DNA from: Pedobacter borealis DSM 19626
GTDB lineage: Bacteria > Bacteroidota > Bacteroidia > Sphingobacteriales > Sphingobacteriaceae
DNA: 34,426 nucleotides
Assembly: GCF_000708285.2 (NCBI RefSeq)
Contig: NZ_JAUG01000051.1
Coordinates: 1-34,426 of the forward strand
Direction of reading: 5' to 3'
Positions within the stretch are counted from its first letter, which is position 1. Every line of letters starts with the position of its first letter. This document shows, one piece after another, positions 16,604 through 24,689 of the stretch. The notes beneath the pieces were generated by a model, which ran no database searches, was not told the DNA's origin, and was given only the letters and a program-made list of their open reading frames with translations. A program made the position numbers and the translations under genes.

Positions 16604-17500
16604 GCCTTTAATTACCTTAAATAAATGCAAAACCTGGGGAAATAAGGCATCCATACTTTCTTCTACAGCACTTTTCGAGCCAGGGAAGGTCAGTACCAAT
16701 GTTTCTCCGATAAAACCCGCTACACCACGCGAAAGCATGGCATAAGGCATGCGTTCCTGTCCATAACGTCTCGCCGTTTCCATAATCCCATCGATATTGC
16801 GGTCAATTAAAGGAGCAATGGCTTCTGGAGTTACATCGCGGGGTGAAAGGCCAGTTCCCCCGGTAAAAATGATTAAATGGTAGCCGCCTTTGCTTAATTC
16901 GCTGGCTTTATCCCGAATGATATTGATCTCGTCGGGTACAATTTCATATTTCCCGGCATTGATGTCCCATTGTGCTAATCTCGAAATAATCGCTTTGCCA
17001 GCGCTATCCTGTGCTTTGTTTTCGAAAATAGAATCCGAACAAACTACAACAGCAGCTTTTAACTCAGGGAATTTGGCATTTTTAAGGTCTGATTTCCCTC
17101 CCGATTTTTTCAATAACCTGATGTTTTCTATTTCAACACCTTTATCAATCGGTTTTAACATATCGTACATGGTTAAAGCCGTAACCGAGGCGCCGTGCAT
17201 GGCCTCAACTTCTACACCTGTTTTGTAAATGGTATGTACTTCAACTGTAATAATGATGGTTAAACCCACAATTTCGTAGGTAATTGCCGTGTATTCAATT
17301 GGAAGCGGGTGACAATCGGGAATTACATCACTGGTTTTTTTTACACCGAATAAACCCGCTGCACGGGCAAATTCAAATACATCGCCTTTGGGAATTTTAC
17401 GCTGTTCAACAGCATCAATGGTTTCTTGCCTCGATACCTTTACAGTAGCGGTTGCAATGGCAATCCTTAAGGTGTTGGATTTTTTTGTGATGTTTACCAT
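16592..17500 (-). CDS. moaCB: Bifunctional MoaC-MogA/MoaB fusion of molybdenum cofactor synthesis
   Basis: Two enzymes in one 302-residue chain. Residues ~1-140 are MoaC, cyclic pyranopterin monophosphate synthase: KGD with Lys38, CHPLP (63-67), KTGVEVEA, catalytic-type Asp113 and Lys116 in YDMLK, and KSGGKS (132-137). Residues ~145-302 are a MogA/MoaB domain that adenylylates molybdopterin: SDS with DSAGKA, GGTGLSPRDVTPE (214-226) and PGS (273-275). All the family's visible motifs are intact in both halves. The fusion links early and late steps of the pathway that MoaE, MoaD and MoeB bridge. It is the last gene of the cluster, 1 bp after moaE, and its stop codon lies inside a 12-bp direct repeat. 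Confidence 0.93.
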   Translation of the reverse strand: MVNITKKSNTLRIAIATATVKVSRQETIDAVEQRKIPKGDVFEFARAAGLFGVKKTSDVIPDCHPLPIEYTAITYEIVGLTIIITVEVHTIYKTGVEVEAMHGASVTALTMYDMLKPIDKGVEIENIRLLKKSGGKSDLKNAKFPELKAAVVVCSDSIFENKAQDSAGKAIISRLAQWDINAGKYEIVPDEINIIRDKASELSKGGYHLIIFTGGTGLSPRDVTPEAIAPLIDRNIDGIMETARRYGQERMPYAMLSRGVAGFIGETLVLTFPGSKSAVEESMDALFPQVLHLFKVIKGEKH

Positions 17501-17501
17501 A

Positions 17502-17945
17502 TTAAATATTTTCTTTCCACTGATGGGTTTCGTCTTCGAATATTTCTTTTCCCCAGATCGGTAATTCTGCTTTTAACCGGTCTACCACTTCACTACAGGC
17601 TGCCATTGCCGGTTTACGGTGTGCAGATGAGGTGAAAACAAAAAGGCAGATTTCGCCTGTTTTAACCATACCCAGGCTATGATAAATGTGCATACAGTTT
17701 AATGGATATTTTTCGAAAATATCTTCCCTGATCTGATGCATTTTTTCGAGGGCGAGGTCTTCATATGCGGTATATGTTATCGCTGCCACAAATTTCCCCT
17801 CAATTTCATCTTTTCTCACCTGACCCATAAAAATACTATGACCACCAATAGCTGTTTTGCTGTTGTGTTTGGCAATGCTATCTGCTATAAAAGCAGGTTC
17901 GATTGGGCCATTTACAAATATGTTCTTTATCTTTTTTTCGCTCAT
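17502..17945 (-). CDS. moaE: MoaE, molybdopterin synthase catalytic subunit
   Basis: 147 residues, normal for the family. It converts cyclic pyranopterin to molybdopterin using sulfur carried on the MoaD C-terminus. Family features include GGHSIFMGQVR, the central YTAYEDLALEKM and the C-terminal AHRKPAMAACSEVVDRLKAELPIWGKE. Where many homologues have PIWKKE, this one has PIWGKE: the first of the two lysines after Trp is Gly and the second is kept. That may matter because a lysine in this segment is catalytic in E. coli MoaE. The gene is tightly packed, 1 bp from both neighbours, in the order moeB-moaE-moaCB. Confidence 0.92.
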   Translation of the reverse strand: MSEKKIKNIFVNGPIEPAFIADSIAKHNSKTAIGGHSIFMGQVRKDEIEGKFVAAITYTAYEDLALEKMHQIREDIFEKYPLNCMHIYHSLGMVKTGEICLFVFTSSAHRKPAMAACSEVVDRLKAELPIWGKEIFEDETHQWKENI

Positions 17946-17946
17946 G

Positions 17947-19053
17947 TTAGGGTTTGAGAAAATGATCTCTCCATTTTACAATACCACCTTTTAAACTGTA
18001 TATTTTTTTTGCATCACCATATTTTTCCTGCATAGCCTCTGCTGCGGCTACACTTCTGATGCCGTGCTGGCAGATCAGAACTACATGTTTTTGATAAAAT
18101 TCTTTACTCATAAAGGCGCCAAATTCTGACATTGGTACCTGAGTAAAGATCTGTTTATCCAGTATGGGTACTTCGCGTCTTTCGCGTACGTCGATTAAAA
18201 TTGTAGATTCTAACTGCTGAAGTTTAACCAGTTCGCCGGCATCAATTTCTTTATATCCCAGTGGCCCTTCGCTCGTATCCTGATAATCCATATTTAAAAA
18301 TTCATCAACAGTTTTGGGAAGGGTATAACCGTCTCCGTGACTGATTTTGATGGTGTATTGTTCTTGTGTAAGTAAGTTGTAACTTAAAATTTTATTGGTG
18401 AGCGGCAGCCCGATTTTGGCAATCAATTTAATGGTTTCTGCGGCTGCCATAGTACCCAATATGCCTGGCAATACACCTAGAACGCCATTTTCGGCACAAT
18501 TGGCTACTTCTCCTTTATCGGGTGGAACGGGGAAAAGATCTCGGTAATTGGTGCTGGGCGTTAAATGATCAGGGGTGTTAAATATGGCCAACTGACCCTC
18601 AAAACCTGAAACTGCAGCAAATATAAGCGGTTTGTTCAAAAGTGCACAGGCATCGTTAATCAGGTACCTGGATTCAAAATTGTCTGTGCCATCCAATATG
18701 TAATCGTATCTGGATAGAATATCGAGAACATTATTTTTCTGCAAACGGATGGGGTGGCGGATAATCCCGATCTGCGTATTCATCTCCTGCAAGCGCTTTG
18801 CTGCAACTTCTACTTTCAGCTTTCCGATATCAGCCGTCGTAAAAAGAATCTGTCTATGTAAATTGGATAATGAAATGGTATCGTCATCAACTAGACCAAT
18901 ATGGCCAATGCCGGCAGCAGCGAGGTATTGCAGCGCAGGACAGCCCAAGCCACCAGCACCAATTACAAGCACTTTTGCCCTTAAAAGCTGCTGTTGTGCC
19001 TCCTCTCCAAATCCTTTAAGGATAATCTGCCTGTTGTATCGTTCTGCACTCAT
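17947..19053 (-). CDS. moeB: MoeB/ThiF-family adenylyltransferase with C-terminal rhodanese domain
   Basis: 368 residues. The E1-like domain (~1-250) has the nucleotide-binding GAGGLG (32-37), Arg67 in NLHRQ, Asp124 in DGTDN and Cys186 in VANCAENGVLG. The rhodanese domain (~265-368) has the active-site loop CQHGIRS with Cys328. It activates the MoaD C-terminus by adenylylation, and the rhodanese part probably supplies the sulfur, as in Uba4/MOCS3. The CxxC zinc pair found in E. coli MoeB (CYRCL) is replaced by NYRDL, so zinc is probably not bound. The gene starts 5 bp after moaD, its substrate. A role in thiamine or other sulfur transfer is possible but less likely in this setting. Confidence 0.9.
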   Translation of the reverse strand: MSAERYNRQIILKGFGEEAQQQLLRAKVLVIGAGGLGCPALQYLAAAGIGHIGLVDDDTISLSNLHRQILFTTADIGKLKVEVAAKRLQEMNTQIGIIRHPIRLQKNNVLDILSRYDYILDGTDNFESRYLINDACALLNKPLIFAAVSGFEGQLAIFNTPDHLTPSTNYRDLFPVPPDKGEVANCAENGVLGVLPGILGTMAAAETIKLIAKIGLPLTNKILSYNLLTQEQYTIKISHGDGYTLPKTVDEFLNMDYQDTSEGPLGYKEIDAGELVKLQQLESTILIDVRERREVPILDKQIFTQVPMSEFGAFMSKEFYQKHVVLICQHGIRSVAAAEAMQEKYGDAKKIYSLKGGIVKWRDHFLKP

Positions 19054-19058
19054 ATCGT

Positions 19059-19292
19059 TTATCCGCCAGAAAAAGGTGGCATTATGGCTATTGTAGCATT
19101 GTTGGTAATTTCGGTATTTTCCTGAACGATATTTTTGTTCAAGGCAAGTTTATATTTCATGCTTTTTAAAGCAGGAAACTGATTTTCTAAATACTGTTTA
19201 AAAGCATCGGTATCAGCAATGCCATCAACCTCAATATTTTGATTGTTGATAAACTCGGAAATCTTGCCAAAACTGATCAATTCGATTTTCAT
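19059..19292 (-). CDS. moaD: MoaD, ubiquitin-like sulfur carrier of molybdopterin synthase
   Basis: 77 residues ending in PPFSGG, the Gly-Gly tail that is adenylylated by MoeB and converted to a thiocarboxylate. The beta-grasp pattern is visible: IELISFGKISEF at the start, a helix in DAFKQYLENQFPAL, and NNATIAIMPP before the tail. It is the small subunit that pairs with MoaE. An inverted repeat fills the gap upstream of its start codon, so it may have its own promoter or be linked to the genes before it by read-through. Confidence 0.92.
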   Translation of the reverse strand: MKIELISFGKISEFINNQNIEVDGIADTDAFKQYLENQFPALKSMKYKLALNKNIVQENTEITNNATIAIMPPFSGG

Positions 19293-19317
19293 CTGTATAT
19301 TTTTGTTTTTATCGGTG

Positions 19318-19429
19318 ATGAAGCTATCATGAGCATATTTTTCACAAATTTTCTATTTGATTTTTGTGTTCAAGCGCTCGCAGGCTCGGTTTATTACCGT
19401 TTGTGAGTGTTTGCTCATGATGGTTTCAT
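19318..19429. repeat. Intra-operonic inverted repeat, copy 2 (upstream of moaD)
   Basis: Left arm ATGAAGCTATCATGAGCA (19318-19335) and right arm TGCTCATGATGGTTTCAT (19412-19429) match at 16 of 18 positions. The outer 15 bp of each arm equal those of the element between susC and susD, but the 76-bp centre is unrelated and includes smaller stems such as CGGT/ACCG and CACAAA/TTTGTG. It fills nearly the whole gap between two Moco genes. Confidence 0.8.
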
Positions 19430-19433
19430 GCTG

Positions 19434-19931
19434 CTAATTTACTTGTAAGATGCTGATTTTACTCAATCCTTTTACAAATCTTCTTCCTGTTGCGAAATCG
19501 CTTGGTGTAATAATGGCGATATTTCCCTTTTCAGCCTTTGCAGGATTGGTATCGTAACCTGTTAAAACCAGCACTTGATTTCCGGTTGGCGAATTAAAGA
19601 TTTCGTTCCACGAGTACACCACTTTATAATTATCGGTTGCAGTAAAAACCAGATAATATTCACTTAATGTTTTTGGTGAGGCAGCATCTATTTCTACCTT
19701 GACCAAAATATCTTTCAAAAGTACACCCTTAATGTTTTTCATACTGCTTTTACGCTGCATCAAGTGGTTAAAAATTGTCATACTATCCAAACTAACGGAT
19801 TTATAAGCACTTAAATTGTCTAAAGTAACTGTTAGCGGAGCTTTAACCTTTCCTTCGACTACAAATTGCTTGCTCTCCTGTGCATTTACAGCAAAACTTA
19901 AAAATAATAAGCCGATGATAAGGTATTTCAT
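19434..19931 (-). CDS. Exported molybdopterin-binding-domain-like protein without the Mo-ligand cysteine
   Basis: 165 residues with a signal peptide (MKYLIIGLLFLSFAVNA). The rest resembles the small oxidoreductase molybdopterin-binding fold of the sulfite oxidase family (PF00174): APLTVTLDNLSAY at the start, GVLLKDILVKVEI in the middle, and GRRFVKGLSKISIL at the end. The mature protein contains no cysteine, so the usual thiolate ligand to Mo is absent and conventional sulfite-oxidase-type catalysis is unlikely. It may bind cofactor or be a structural relative. It starts 1 bp after the TSUP permease gene; a longer frame to 19991 would overlap that gene, so the ATG at 19931 was chosen. The family call is by eye and moderate. 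Confidence 0.6.
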   Translation of the reverse strand: MKYLIIGLLFLSFAVNAQESKQFVVEGKVKAPLTVTLDNLSAYKSVSLDSMTIFNHLMQRKSSMKNIKGVLLKDILVKVEIDAASPKTLSEYYLVFTATDNYKVVYSWNEIFNSPTGNQVLVLTGYDTNPAKAEKGNIAIITPSDFATGRRFVKGLSKISILQVN

Positions 19932-19932
19932 A

Positions 19933-20673
19933 TTATGCATGTGTAAATAGTAATTTATAGGCGGCCAGTGCCAATACGCAGGCCAGCACATTTTTTAAAA
20001 CAGTTTGCGGGAATTTTAAGGCACCAAAATAAGCCCCACAAATGCCACCCACGAAAGCTACGCCAACATAAGTGAGCATGTGGCTGTTAAATTCGAAGCC
20101 TTTAATGAGTTGGCCGCCTAAACCAGCAACTGAATTAACAAAAATAAATGCTGCGCTGATGGCTGCGGTCTGTTTTTGATCTGTCCACTTTAAAAGCAAT
20201 AGGATAGGAGAAAGAATAATGCCGCCACCGATACCGATCATGCCCGAAAGTAAGCCGATAATACCGCCAATAGCAAGCGATAGCGGAATGTTCGATGGTT
20301 TGAAATCTTTTGGATCGGTATTTTTAAAGAAGAAAAAACGGATTACGGGAATGAGTAACAGCACGCCCAAGATCTTTTTATAAATGGAACTTTCGATTAC
20401 CATCATACCGCCCACGAAAGAGAGCGGGATAGAGGCAAGCGCAAAAGGCCAAAAGATTTTCCATTTAAAATGGCCACCACGGTAAAACTGAATAAAGGAA
20501 GTGGAGGAAACAAACAGATTGAGTAATAATGCCGTAGGTTTCATAATGGCTGGCGAAATGGCGAAAATGGCCATTAATGCGAGGTAACCGCTTGCCCCAC
20601 CATGCCCAACAGAGGCATATAAAAAGGCTACAATAAAAAGTAAACAGTAAAATAGGATAAAACTTTCTTGCAT
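19933..20673 (-). CDS. TSUP (TauE/SafE/DUF81) family membrane permease
   Basis: 246 residues with about eight membrane spans. The two internally repeated motifs of the family are visible: VGHGGASGYLALMAIFAISP near the N-terminus and GMIGIGGGIILSPILLLL in the second half. The family exports or imports sulfur-containing anions and other organic anions. Here it is embedded in a Moco operon, 3 bp after moeA and 1 bp before the molybdopterin-domain gene, so transport of sulfite, sulfate or molybdate is a reasonable guess but nothing in the sequence decides it. Confidence 0.85.
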   Translation of the reverse strand: MQESFILFYCLLFIVAFLYASVGHGGASGYLALMAIFAISPAIMKPTALLLNLFVSSTSFIQFYRGGHFKWKIFWPFALASIPLSFVGGMMVIESSIYKKILGVLLLIPVIRFFFFKNTDPKDFKPSNIPLSLAIGGIIGLLSGMIGIGGGIILSPILLLLKWTDQKQTAAISAAFIFVNSVAGLGGQLIKGFEFNSHMLTYVGVAFVGGICGAYFGALKFPQTVLKNVLACVLALAAYKLLFTHA

Positions 20674-20676
20674 GGT

Positions 20677-21855
20677 TTAGTTTGGTAAAATCATTACGGT
20701 TAGGATGTCGCCTTTTTTTAATTGTTCTTGTGTTTCATCAAGACAGATCAGACAATTGGCCTGTGCAAATGAGCTTAATCGGTAAGATTCCTGTGCGCTA
20801 AGCGGGGTAACCAGCCCATTTTCATATTTGCCCTTCAGGAAATGGGTTAGCCCTGCAGGTTTGGAATAAGGATGTGTAAGTTCGGCCTGAACCTCAATTA
20901 CGCTATTGCTTTTATGAGATAGGGCTTTAACAGATGGCAGTACGTAATTATAGTAGCAACTGAGTACAGATGAAGGGTTACCCGGAAGCCCGAATATTAA
21001 TTTTTGATCTTTTGTGCCAAAAAACAAAGGTTTTCCAGGTTTCTGTTTCACCTTATGAAAAATCTGTTCAATGTTGCAATGTGTAGCGGCTTCGATTACA
21101 AAATCATAATCGCCTACACTTACACCTCCGGTTAGCAGTACAACATCGCTGCTTTCTAATGCAGTTTGTAATACTTTTTTTAGGATCTCGAGATCATCAT
21201 CGGCTTCGTAAACGGCAATTTGTTCAATGCCTTCGTGTTTTAAAGCTGCAGAAAGCGAATAGGAATTCGATTCGTACACCTGTCCAAATTCGAGTGTTTT
21301 TCCTGGTTGTTGTAATTCTTTCCCTGTTACAATAATCGAAATCTTTGGCATGGGATAAACGCTAACTTTGTTAATACCAATCCCGGCCAGAAAGCCAATG
21401 GCGGCAGGACTGAGCAGACTCCCTTTTTCCATCGCCAATGCTCCGGCCATAATTTCTGAACCTTTATCCCGTACGTTTAAGCCAAGCTTTAAATTAGAAT
21501 CCTGCAAGGTGATTTTCCCATCTGTGCGTGTGATTTTTTCTTGCATCACCACAGTATCGGCACCTTCTGGCAAAGGCGCACCTGTAAATATCCTGCTGGT
21601 TTCGCCGTTTTGGATGGTCATAGTGGTTGCCGTTCCTGCGGCCATTTCGCCAATTAAGGAGAGTTCTTGTTCGTGATCTTCGAATTTGATGGCATAACCA
21701 TCCATGGATGATTGGCTAAATGCAGGAATATCGTATTTAGCATAAAAGTCGGCAGCAAGAATGTGCCCTAATGCCTTTGCCAAATCGATTGAAATGGGAT
21801 TTAATGCTGTTATGTGTTTAGAAATGAGGTCTTTTGCTTCTTTAACGCTAATCAT
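20677..21855 (-). CDS. moeA: MoeA, molybdopterin molybdenumtransferase
   Basis: 392 residues from the chosen ATG. MoeA inserts molybdate into adenylylated molybdopterin. Family motifs: IPAFSQSSMDGYAIKF, GAPLPEGADTVVMQE, LNVRDKGSEI, the MogA-like domain with LLTGGVSVGDYDFV and VKQKPGKPLFFG, and GLPGNPSSVLSCYY. A TTG six codons upstream also opens the frame (21873), but a GGAGG sequence directly before the ATG at 21855, with about 11 nt spacing, favours the ATG and leaves a 7-bp gap after moaA. It is followed after 3 bp by the TSUP gene. Confidence 0.95.
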   Translation of the reverse strand: MISVKEAKDLISKHITALNPISIDLAKALGHILAADFYAKYDIPAFSQSSMDGYAIKFEDHEQELSLIGEMAAGTATTMTIQNGETSRIFTGAPLPEGADTVVMQEKITRTDGKITLQDSNLKLGLNVRDKGSEIMAGALAMEKGSLLSPAAIGFLAGIGINKVSVYPMPKISIIVTGKELQQPGKTLEFGQVYESNSYSLSAALKHEGIEQIAVYEADDDLEILKKVLQTALESSDVVLLTGGVSVGDYDFVIEAATHCNIEQIFHKVKQKPGKPLFFGTKDQKLIFGLPGNPSSVLSCYYNYVLPSVKALSHKSNSVIEVQAELTHPYSKPAGLTHFLKGKYENGLVTPLSAQESYRLSSFAQANCLICLDETQEQLKKGDILTVMILPN

Positions 21856-21862
21856 GAAAATT

Positions 21863-22843
21863 TTATCCTCCAATGGTAATCATACTTCTGTTTTGAATGG
21901 TAGTCGCATCAATTTTTTCGAAATCGCTTACCAATTGTCCACCTAATGCTTTCTTTTTGCTCCAAATGGCCGATTGGATTAGTGGAAGCACATCTTCATC
22001 TTTCCGCAATGCAGTAAGCAGATCGGTTTCGCTATCCGAAAAAAGGCAGTTTTTGAGTTTGCCATCTGCAGTTAAGCGCATGCGGTTACAGGTATCACAA
22101 AAAGGATTGGTCATGGTGCTAATTATGGCAAACGAGCCTTCGTGACCAGGGATCATGAAACTTTTAGTCGTATCATGCGGTTCTCCTTTAACAGGTAATA
22201 CGGTGAAATCTTTTTCAACCACGGATAGGATTTCATTTAAAGAAAACATCTTATTGCTCGTCCATTTGTTACCGCTAAAGGGCATAAACTCAATAAATCG
22301 GATCTGGATGGGATTGTGTTTGGTCCAACCGATGAACTCGCAGATCTCATTGTCGTTAAGGCCTTTCATCACCACCATATTTACTTTCACCTTGATTTTA
22401 TGCTGCAAAAGCAGTTCGATATTGCTGCGTACCTGATGGAAAACATCCCTTCGGGTAATCATAAAGAACTTCTCAGGTTGTAATGTATCCAGGCTAATAT
22501 TAATGGTTTTAATACCTGCTTCTTTTAATACAGGAAGCATTTCGGCAATGCGGGTTCCGTTTGTGGTAATGACGAGCTCGACTGGGAGTTTACCCAATGC
22601 CGCAATAATTTGAGCTGCATCTTTTCGCACCAAGGGTTCACCACCTGTAAGCCTGATTTTTTTTACGCCATTGGCCACAAAAATTTCTGCAAGCTTAATA
22701 ATTTCGTCGGTTTGCATGAGCCGGGAGGCAGGGGTGAAGTCGTATTCTTCTTCGGGCATGCAATAAAAGCAGCGAAAATTGCAGTTATCGGTAAGGGATA
22801 TCCGCAGGTAGTCGTGTATTCTTCCAAAAGAATCTGCTATCAT
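21863..22843 (-). CDS. moaA: MoaA, GTP 3',8-cyclase (radical SAM)
   Basis: 326 residues, normal length. The radical SAM cluster motif is CxxxCxxC at Cys21, Cys25 and Cys28, and the second iron-sulfur cluster uses Cys249, Cys252 and Cys266 (CDTCNRMRLTADGKLKNC). The conserved C-terminal Gly-Gly (MITIGG) is kept. The enzyme starts Moco synthesis by rearranging GTP for MoaC. Its ATG overlaps the mocA-like stop codon (ATGA, 4 bp), indicating translational coupling. Confidence 0.96.
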   Translation of the reverse strand: MIADSFGRIHDYLRISLTDNCNFRCFYCMPEEEYDFTPASRLMQTDEIIKLAEIFVANGVKKIRLTGGEPLVRKDAAQIIAALGKLPVELVITTNGTRIAEMLPVLKEAGIKTINISLDTLQPEKFFMITRRDVFHQVRSNIELLLQHKIKVKVNMVVMKGLNDNEICEFIGWTKHNPIQIRFIEFMPFSGNKWTSNKMFSLNEILSVVEKDFTVLPVKGEPHDTTKSFMIPGHEGSFAIISTMTNPFCDTCNRMRLTADGKLKNCLFSDSETDLLTALRKDEDVLPLIQSAIWSKKKALGGQLVSDFEKIDATTIQNRSMITIGG

Positions 22844-23430
22844 TGCTGGCTAATTAAATTGTTATAATCTGTTTCTGTATCAATATCAATTTCTCCATGT
22901 TCGAAAACAACTGTTTCTACATCCTGAGGATATTGTTTGAGTATCTTTTTTGCTCCTTCTGCTCCTGTGAGCGATAAAAGTGCTTCAAAATAATCTTTTT
23001 TGAAGAGGACAGGAGTTCCTATCGTTTCTGCATAGGTACTGGCAATTATATTTTTACCTGTTTCTTTCTGCTTTTCGATTAAGTTATTAAAGTTAATCAT
23101 TTTTATAAAAGCCTGGTCGGCTACAGCAATAATGATACTTTCAATTTCGCTATTATTTCTGATTATAGCAGAAAGCCCGGTTACAATGCTCGAAGCCATT
23201 CCATTTTCCCAACTTTCATTGATAACGAAATTAATCTGATCATGCTGATGCTGGCTGGCTATTTCTTTAGCATTTGAACCTAAAACAGCGATAACGGGTC
23301 TGCAATGTGTTTCTAAAGCTTCATTTATTACGGTTTGCAAGAGCGTTTTTCCTTTGTAATCCAAAAGCTGTTTTAGTCTTCCTAAACGTGAAGAACTACC
23401 TGCTGCCAATATGATAATGCCCGTTTTCAA
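22840..23430 (-). CDS. MobA/MocA-like nucleotidyltransferase
   Basis: 196 residues. The N-terminal nucleotide-binding loop LAAGSSSRLGRLKQLL and the VADQAF segment (DQP-like metal site) place it with MocA/YgfJ-type NTP transferases, which attach CMP or GMP to molybdopterin. Sequence alone does not tell whether CTP or GTP is used. Lying next to xdhC, a MocA role in supplying molybdopterin cytosine dinucleotide to a xanthine-dehydrogenase-like enzyme is the better guess. The start is a TTG 3 bp after the xdhC stop codon; no ATG is available nearby. Confidence 0.85.
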   Translation of the reverse strand: MKTGIIILAAGSSSRLGRLKQLLDYKGKTLLQTVINEALETHCRPVIAVLGSNAKEIASQHQHDQINFVINESWENGMASSIVTGLSAIIRNNSEIESIIIAVADQAFIKMINFNNLIEKQKETGKNIIASTYAETIGTPVLFKKDYFEALLSLTGAEGAKKILKQYPQDVETVVFEHGEIDIDTETDYNNLISQQ

Positions 23431-23433
23431 TGC

Positions 23434-24549
23434 TTAATTGTTTTTTAATTCGTAAACATGGATCGGTTTTTTCTTCTCTTTTAAAAACATGGCCGAAGCA
23501 CCTGTAAAAACAGATTTAATCTCGGCGAGGATAGAAATGGCGATTTCTTCTGCAGTTTCTGCGCCAATATCCAACCCAACCGGACCATGCACACGTGTTT
23601 GGTTTGCTGGCGTTGCCAAATCCAGTTCATCTAACATCCTAACTAGTTTTTTCTTTGGTCCTAGTGTGCCGATATACGGAGCCTTGGTGTTCAATAGATA
23701 TTTAAGTAGTTCGAGGTCGTAATTGTAATTGTGGGGCATCAGAACAATAGCCGTTTGTTCATCTATCTGAATTTGAGCCAACACATTTTCGGGTTTGCTC
23801 ACTAAAACCTTGGCTGCATTTGCAAAACGTTGTGGCGTAGCATGCATAGGTCTTCCGTCTATCACAGTTACTTCCCAGCCCAAAAGGTAAGCCATTTCGG
23901 CTAAAGGCTGTGCATCATTGCCTGCGCCTGCTATAATTAATGAAATTGGGGGTTGGATGAATTCGAGAAAGGCATCAATCTGTTGGTCGTCAAAATTATA
24001 AGCTTTAATTGCCGTGGTCTTATATTCAGAAACTTCCAGGATATCTTTAATTGTCTCATTGAAGATCGCCTTAGGGATTTTAGATAGAATAGGTTCATTT
24101 CTAAAAAGCATACTTGTACCCAACTGCAGCTTATCTGTTAGGGAAAAAAATATTGCTAAAACTGCATGCTCCCTTTTGCCTTGCAACGCGGTTAAAATAG
24201 CAATGGGATTTAGCTCATCTTCTTCTATAATGGGTTCGAACAAAATATGTACAATGCCATTGCAGCCCAGCTGAACGCCAAATTTGGCATCATTTTCGTC
24301 AGTAGTATCATAAGTAATGAGCTTGTTTTCTTGCTGTACAATTGCCGAAAGTGCTTTTCGCAACGCATCGCCTTCTAAACAACCGCCACTAATGGCGCCT
24401 GTTAACTGGCCATCTTCAGTAATCAGCATTCTTGCACCAGGTCTGTGGTAAGAAGAACCCTCTACTTTAACTACCGTTGCAAGGGCTGTTTTTTTCTTCT
24501 CCTTCGTTGCTTTTTGATATGCCTTTATGATATCGGTAATTTCTTTCAT
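23434..24549 (-). CDS. xdhC: XdhC/CoxI family Moco maturation protein
   Basis: 371 residues with both family domains. The N-terminal XdhC/CoxI domain has VEGSSYHRPGARMLI, GAISGGCLEGDALRKAL and LGCNGIVHILFEP. The C-terminal Rossmann domain has IIAGAGNDAQPLAEMAYLLGW, IDGRPMHATPQRF and IGTLGPKKK...VHGPVGLDIGAETAEEIA. XdhC proteins bind Moco, help its sulfuration and deliver it to xanthine dehydrogenase or CO dehydrogenase-like enzymes. It is the first gene of the cluster; no such enzyme is in the window. A frame open to 24576 adds MHHLLHQSL, which is unlike the family, so the ATG at 24549 was chosen. Confidence 0.92.
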   Translation of the reverse strand: MKEITDIIKAYQKATKEKKKTALATVVKVEGSSYHRPGARMLITEDGQLTGAISGGCLEGDALRKALSAIVQQENKLITYDTTDENDAKFGVQLGCNGIVHILFEPIIEEDELNPIAILTALQGKREHAVLAIFFSLTDKLQLGTSMLFRNEPILSKIPKAIFNETIKDILEVSEYKTTAIKAYNFDDQQIDAFLEFIQPPISLIIAGAGNDAQPLAEMAYLLGWEVTVIDGRPMHATPQRFANAAKVLVSKPENVLAQIQIDEQTAIVLMPHNYNYDLELLKYLLNTKAPYIGTLGPKKKLVRMLDELDLATPANQTRVHGPVGLDIGAETAEEIAISILAEIKSVFTGASAMFLKEKKKPIHVYELKNN

Positions 24550-24689
24550 TAGGGATTGATGCAATAGATGATGCAATTTAATGATAATCTATTACAAATA
24601 GCCAAAGCAAAAGGATGATGTACGCTTTAAAAAAGTATTACGAATAAAAAGCTTGGATTTTTTGATTCTAATTTGTGCAGTCATTTGTG

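Noticed and set aside
19293..19433. Molybdenum cofactor riboswitch upstream of moaD
   Set aside because: The gap is filled by an inverted repeat whose ends also occur between susC and susD, which is unrelated to Moco, and no Moco-motif core was recognised.
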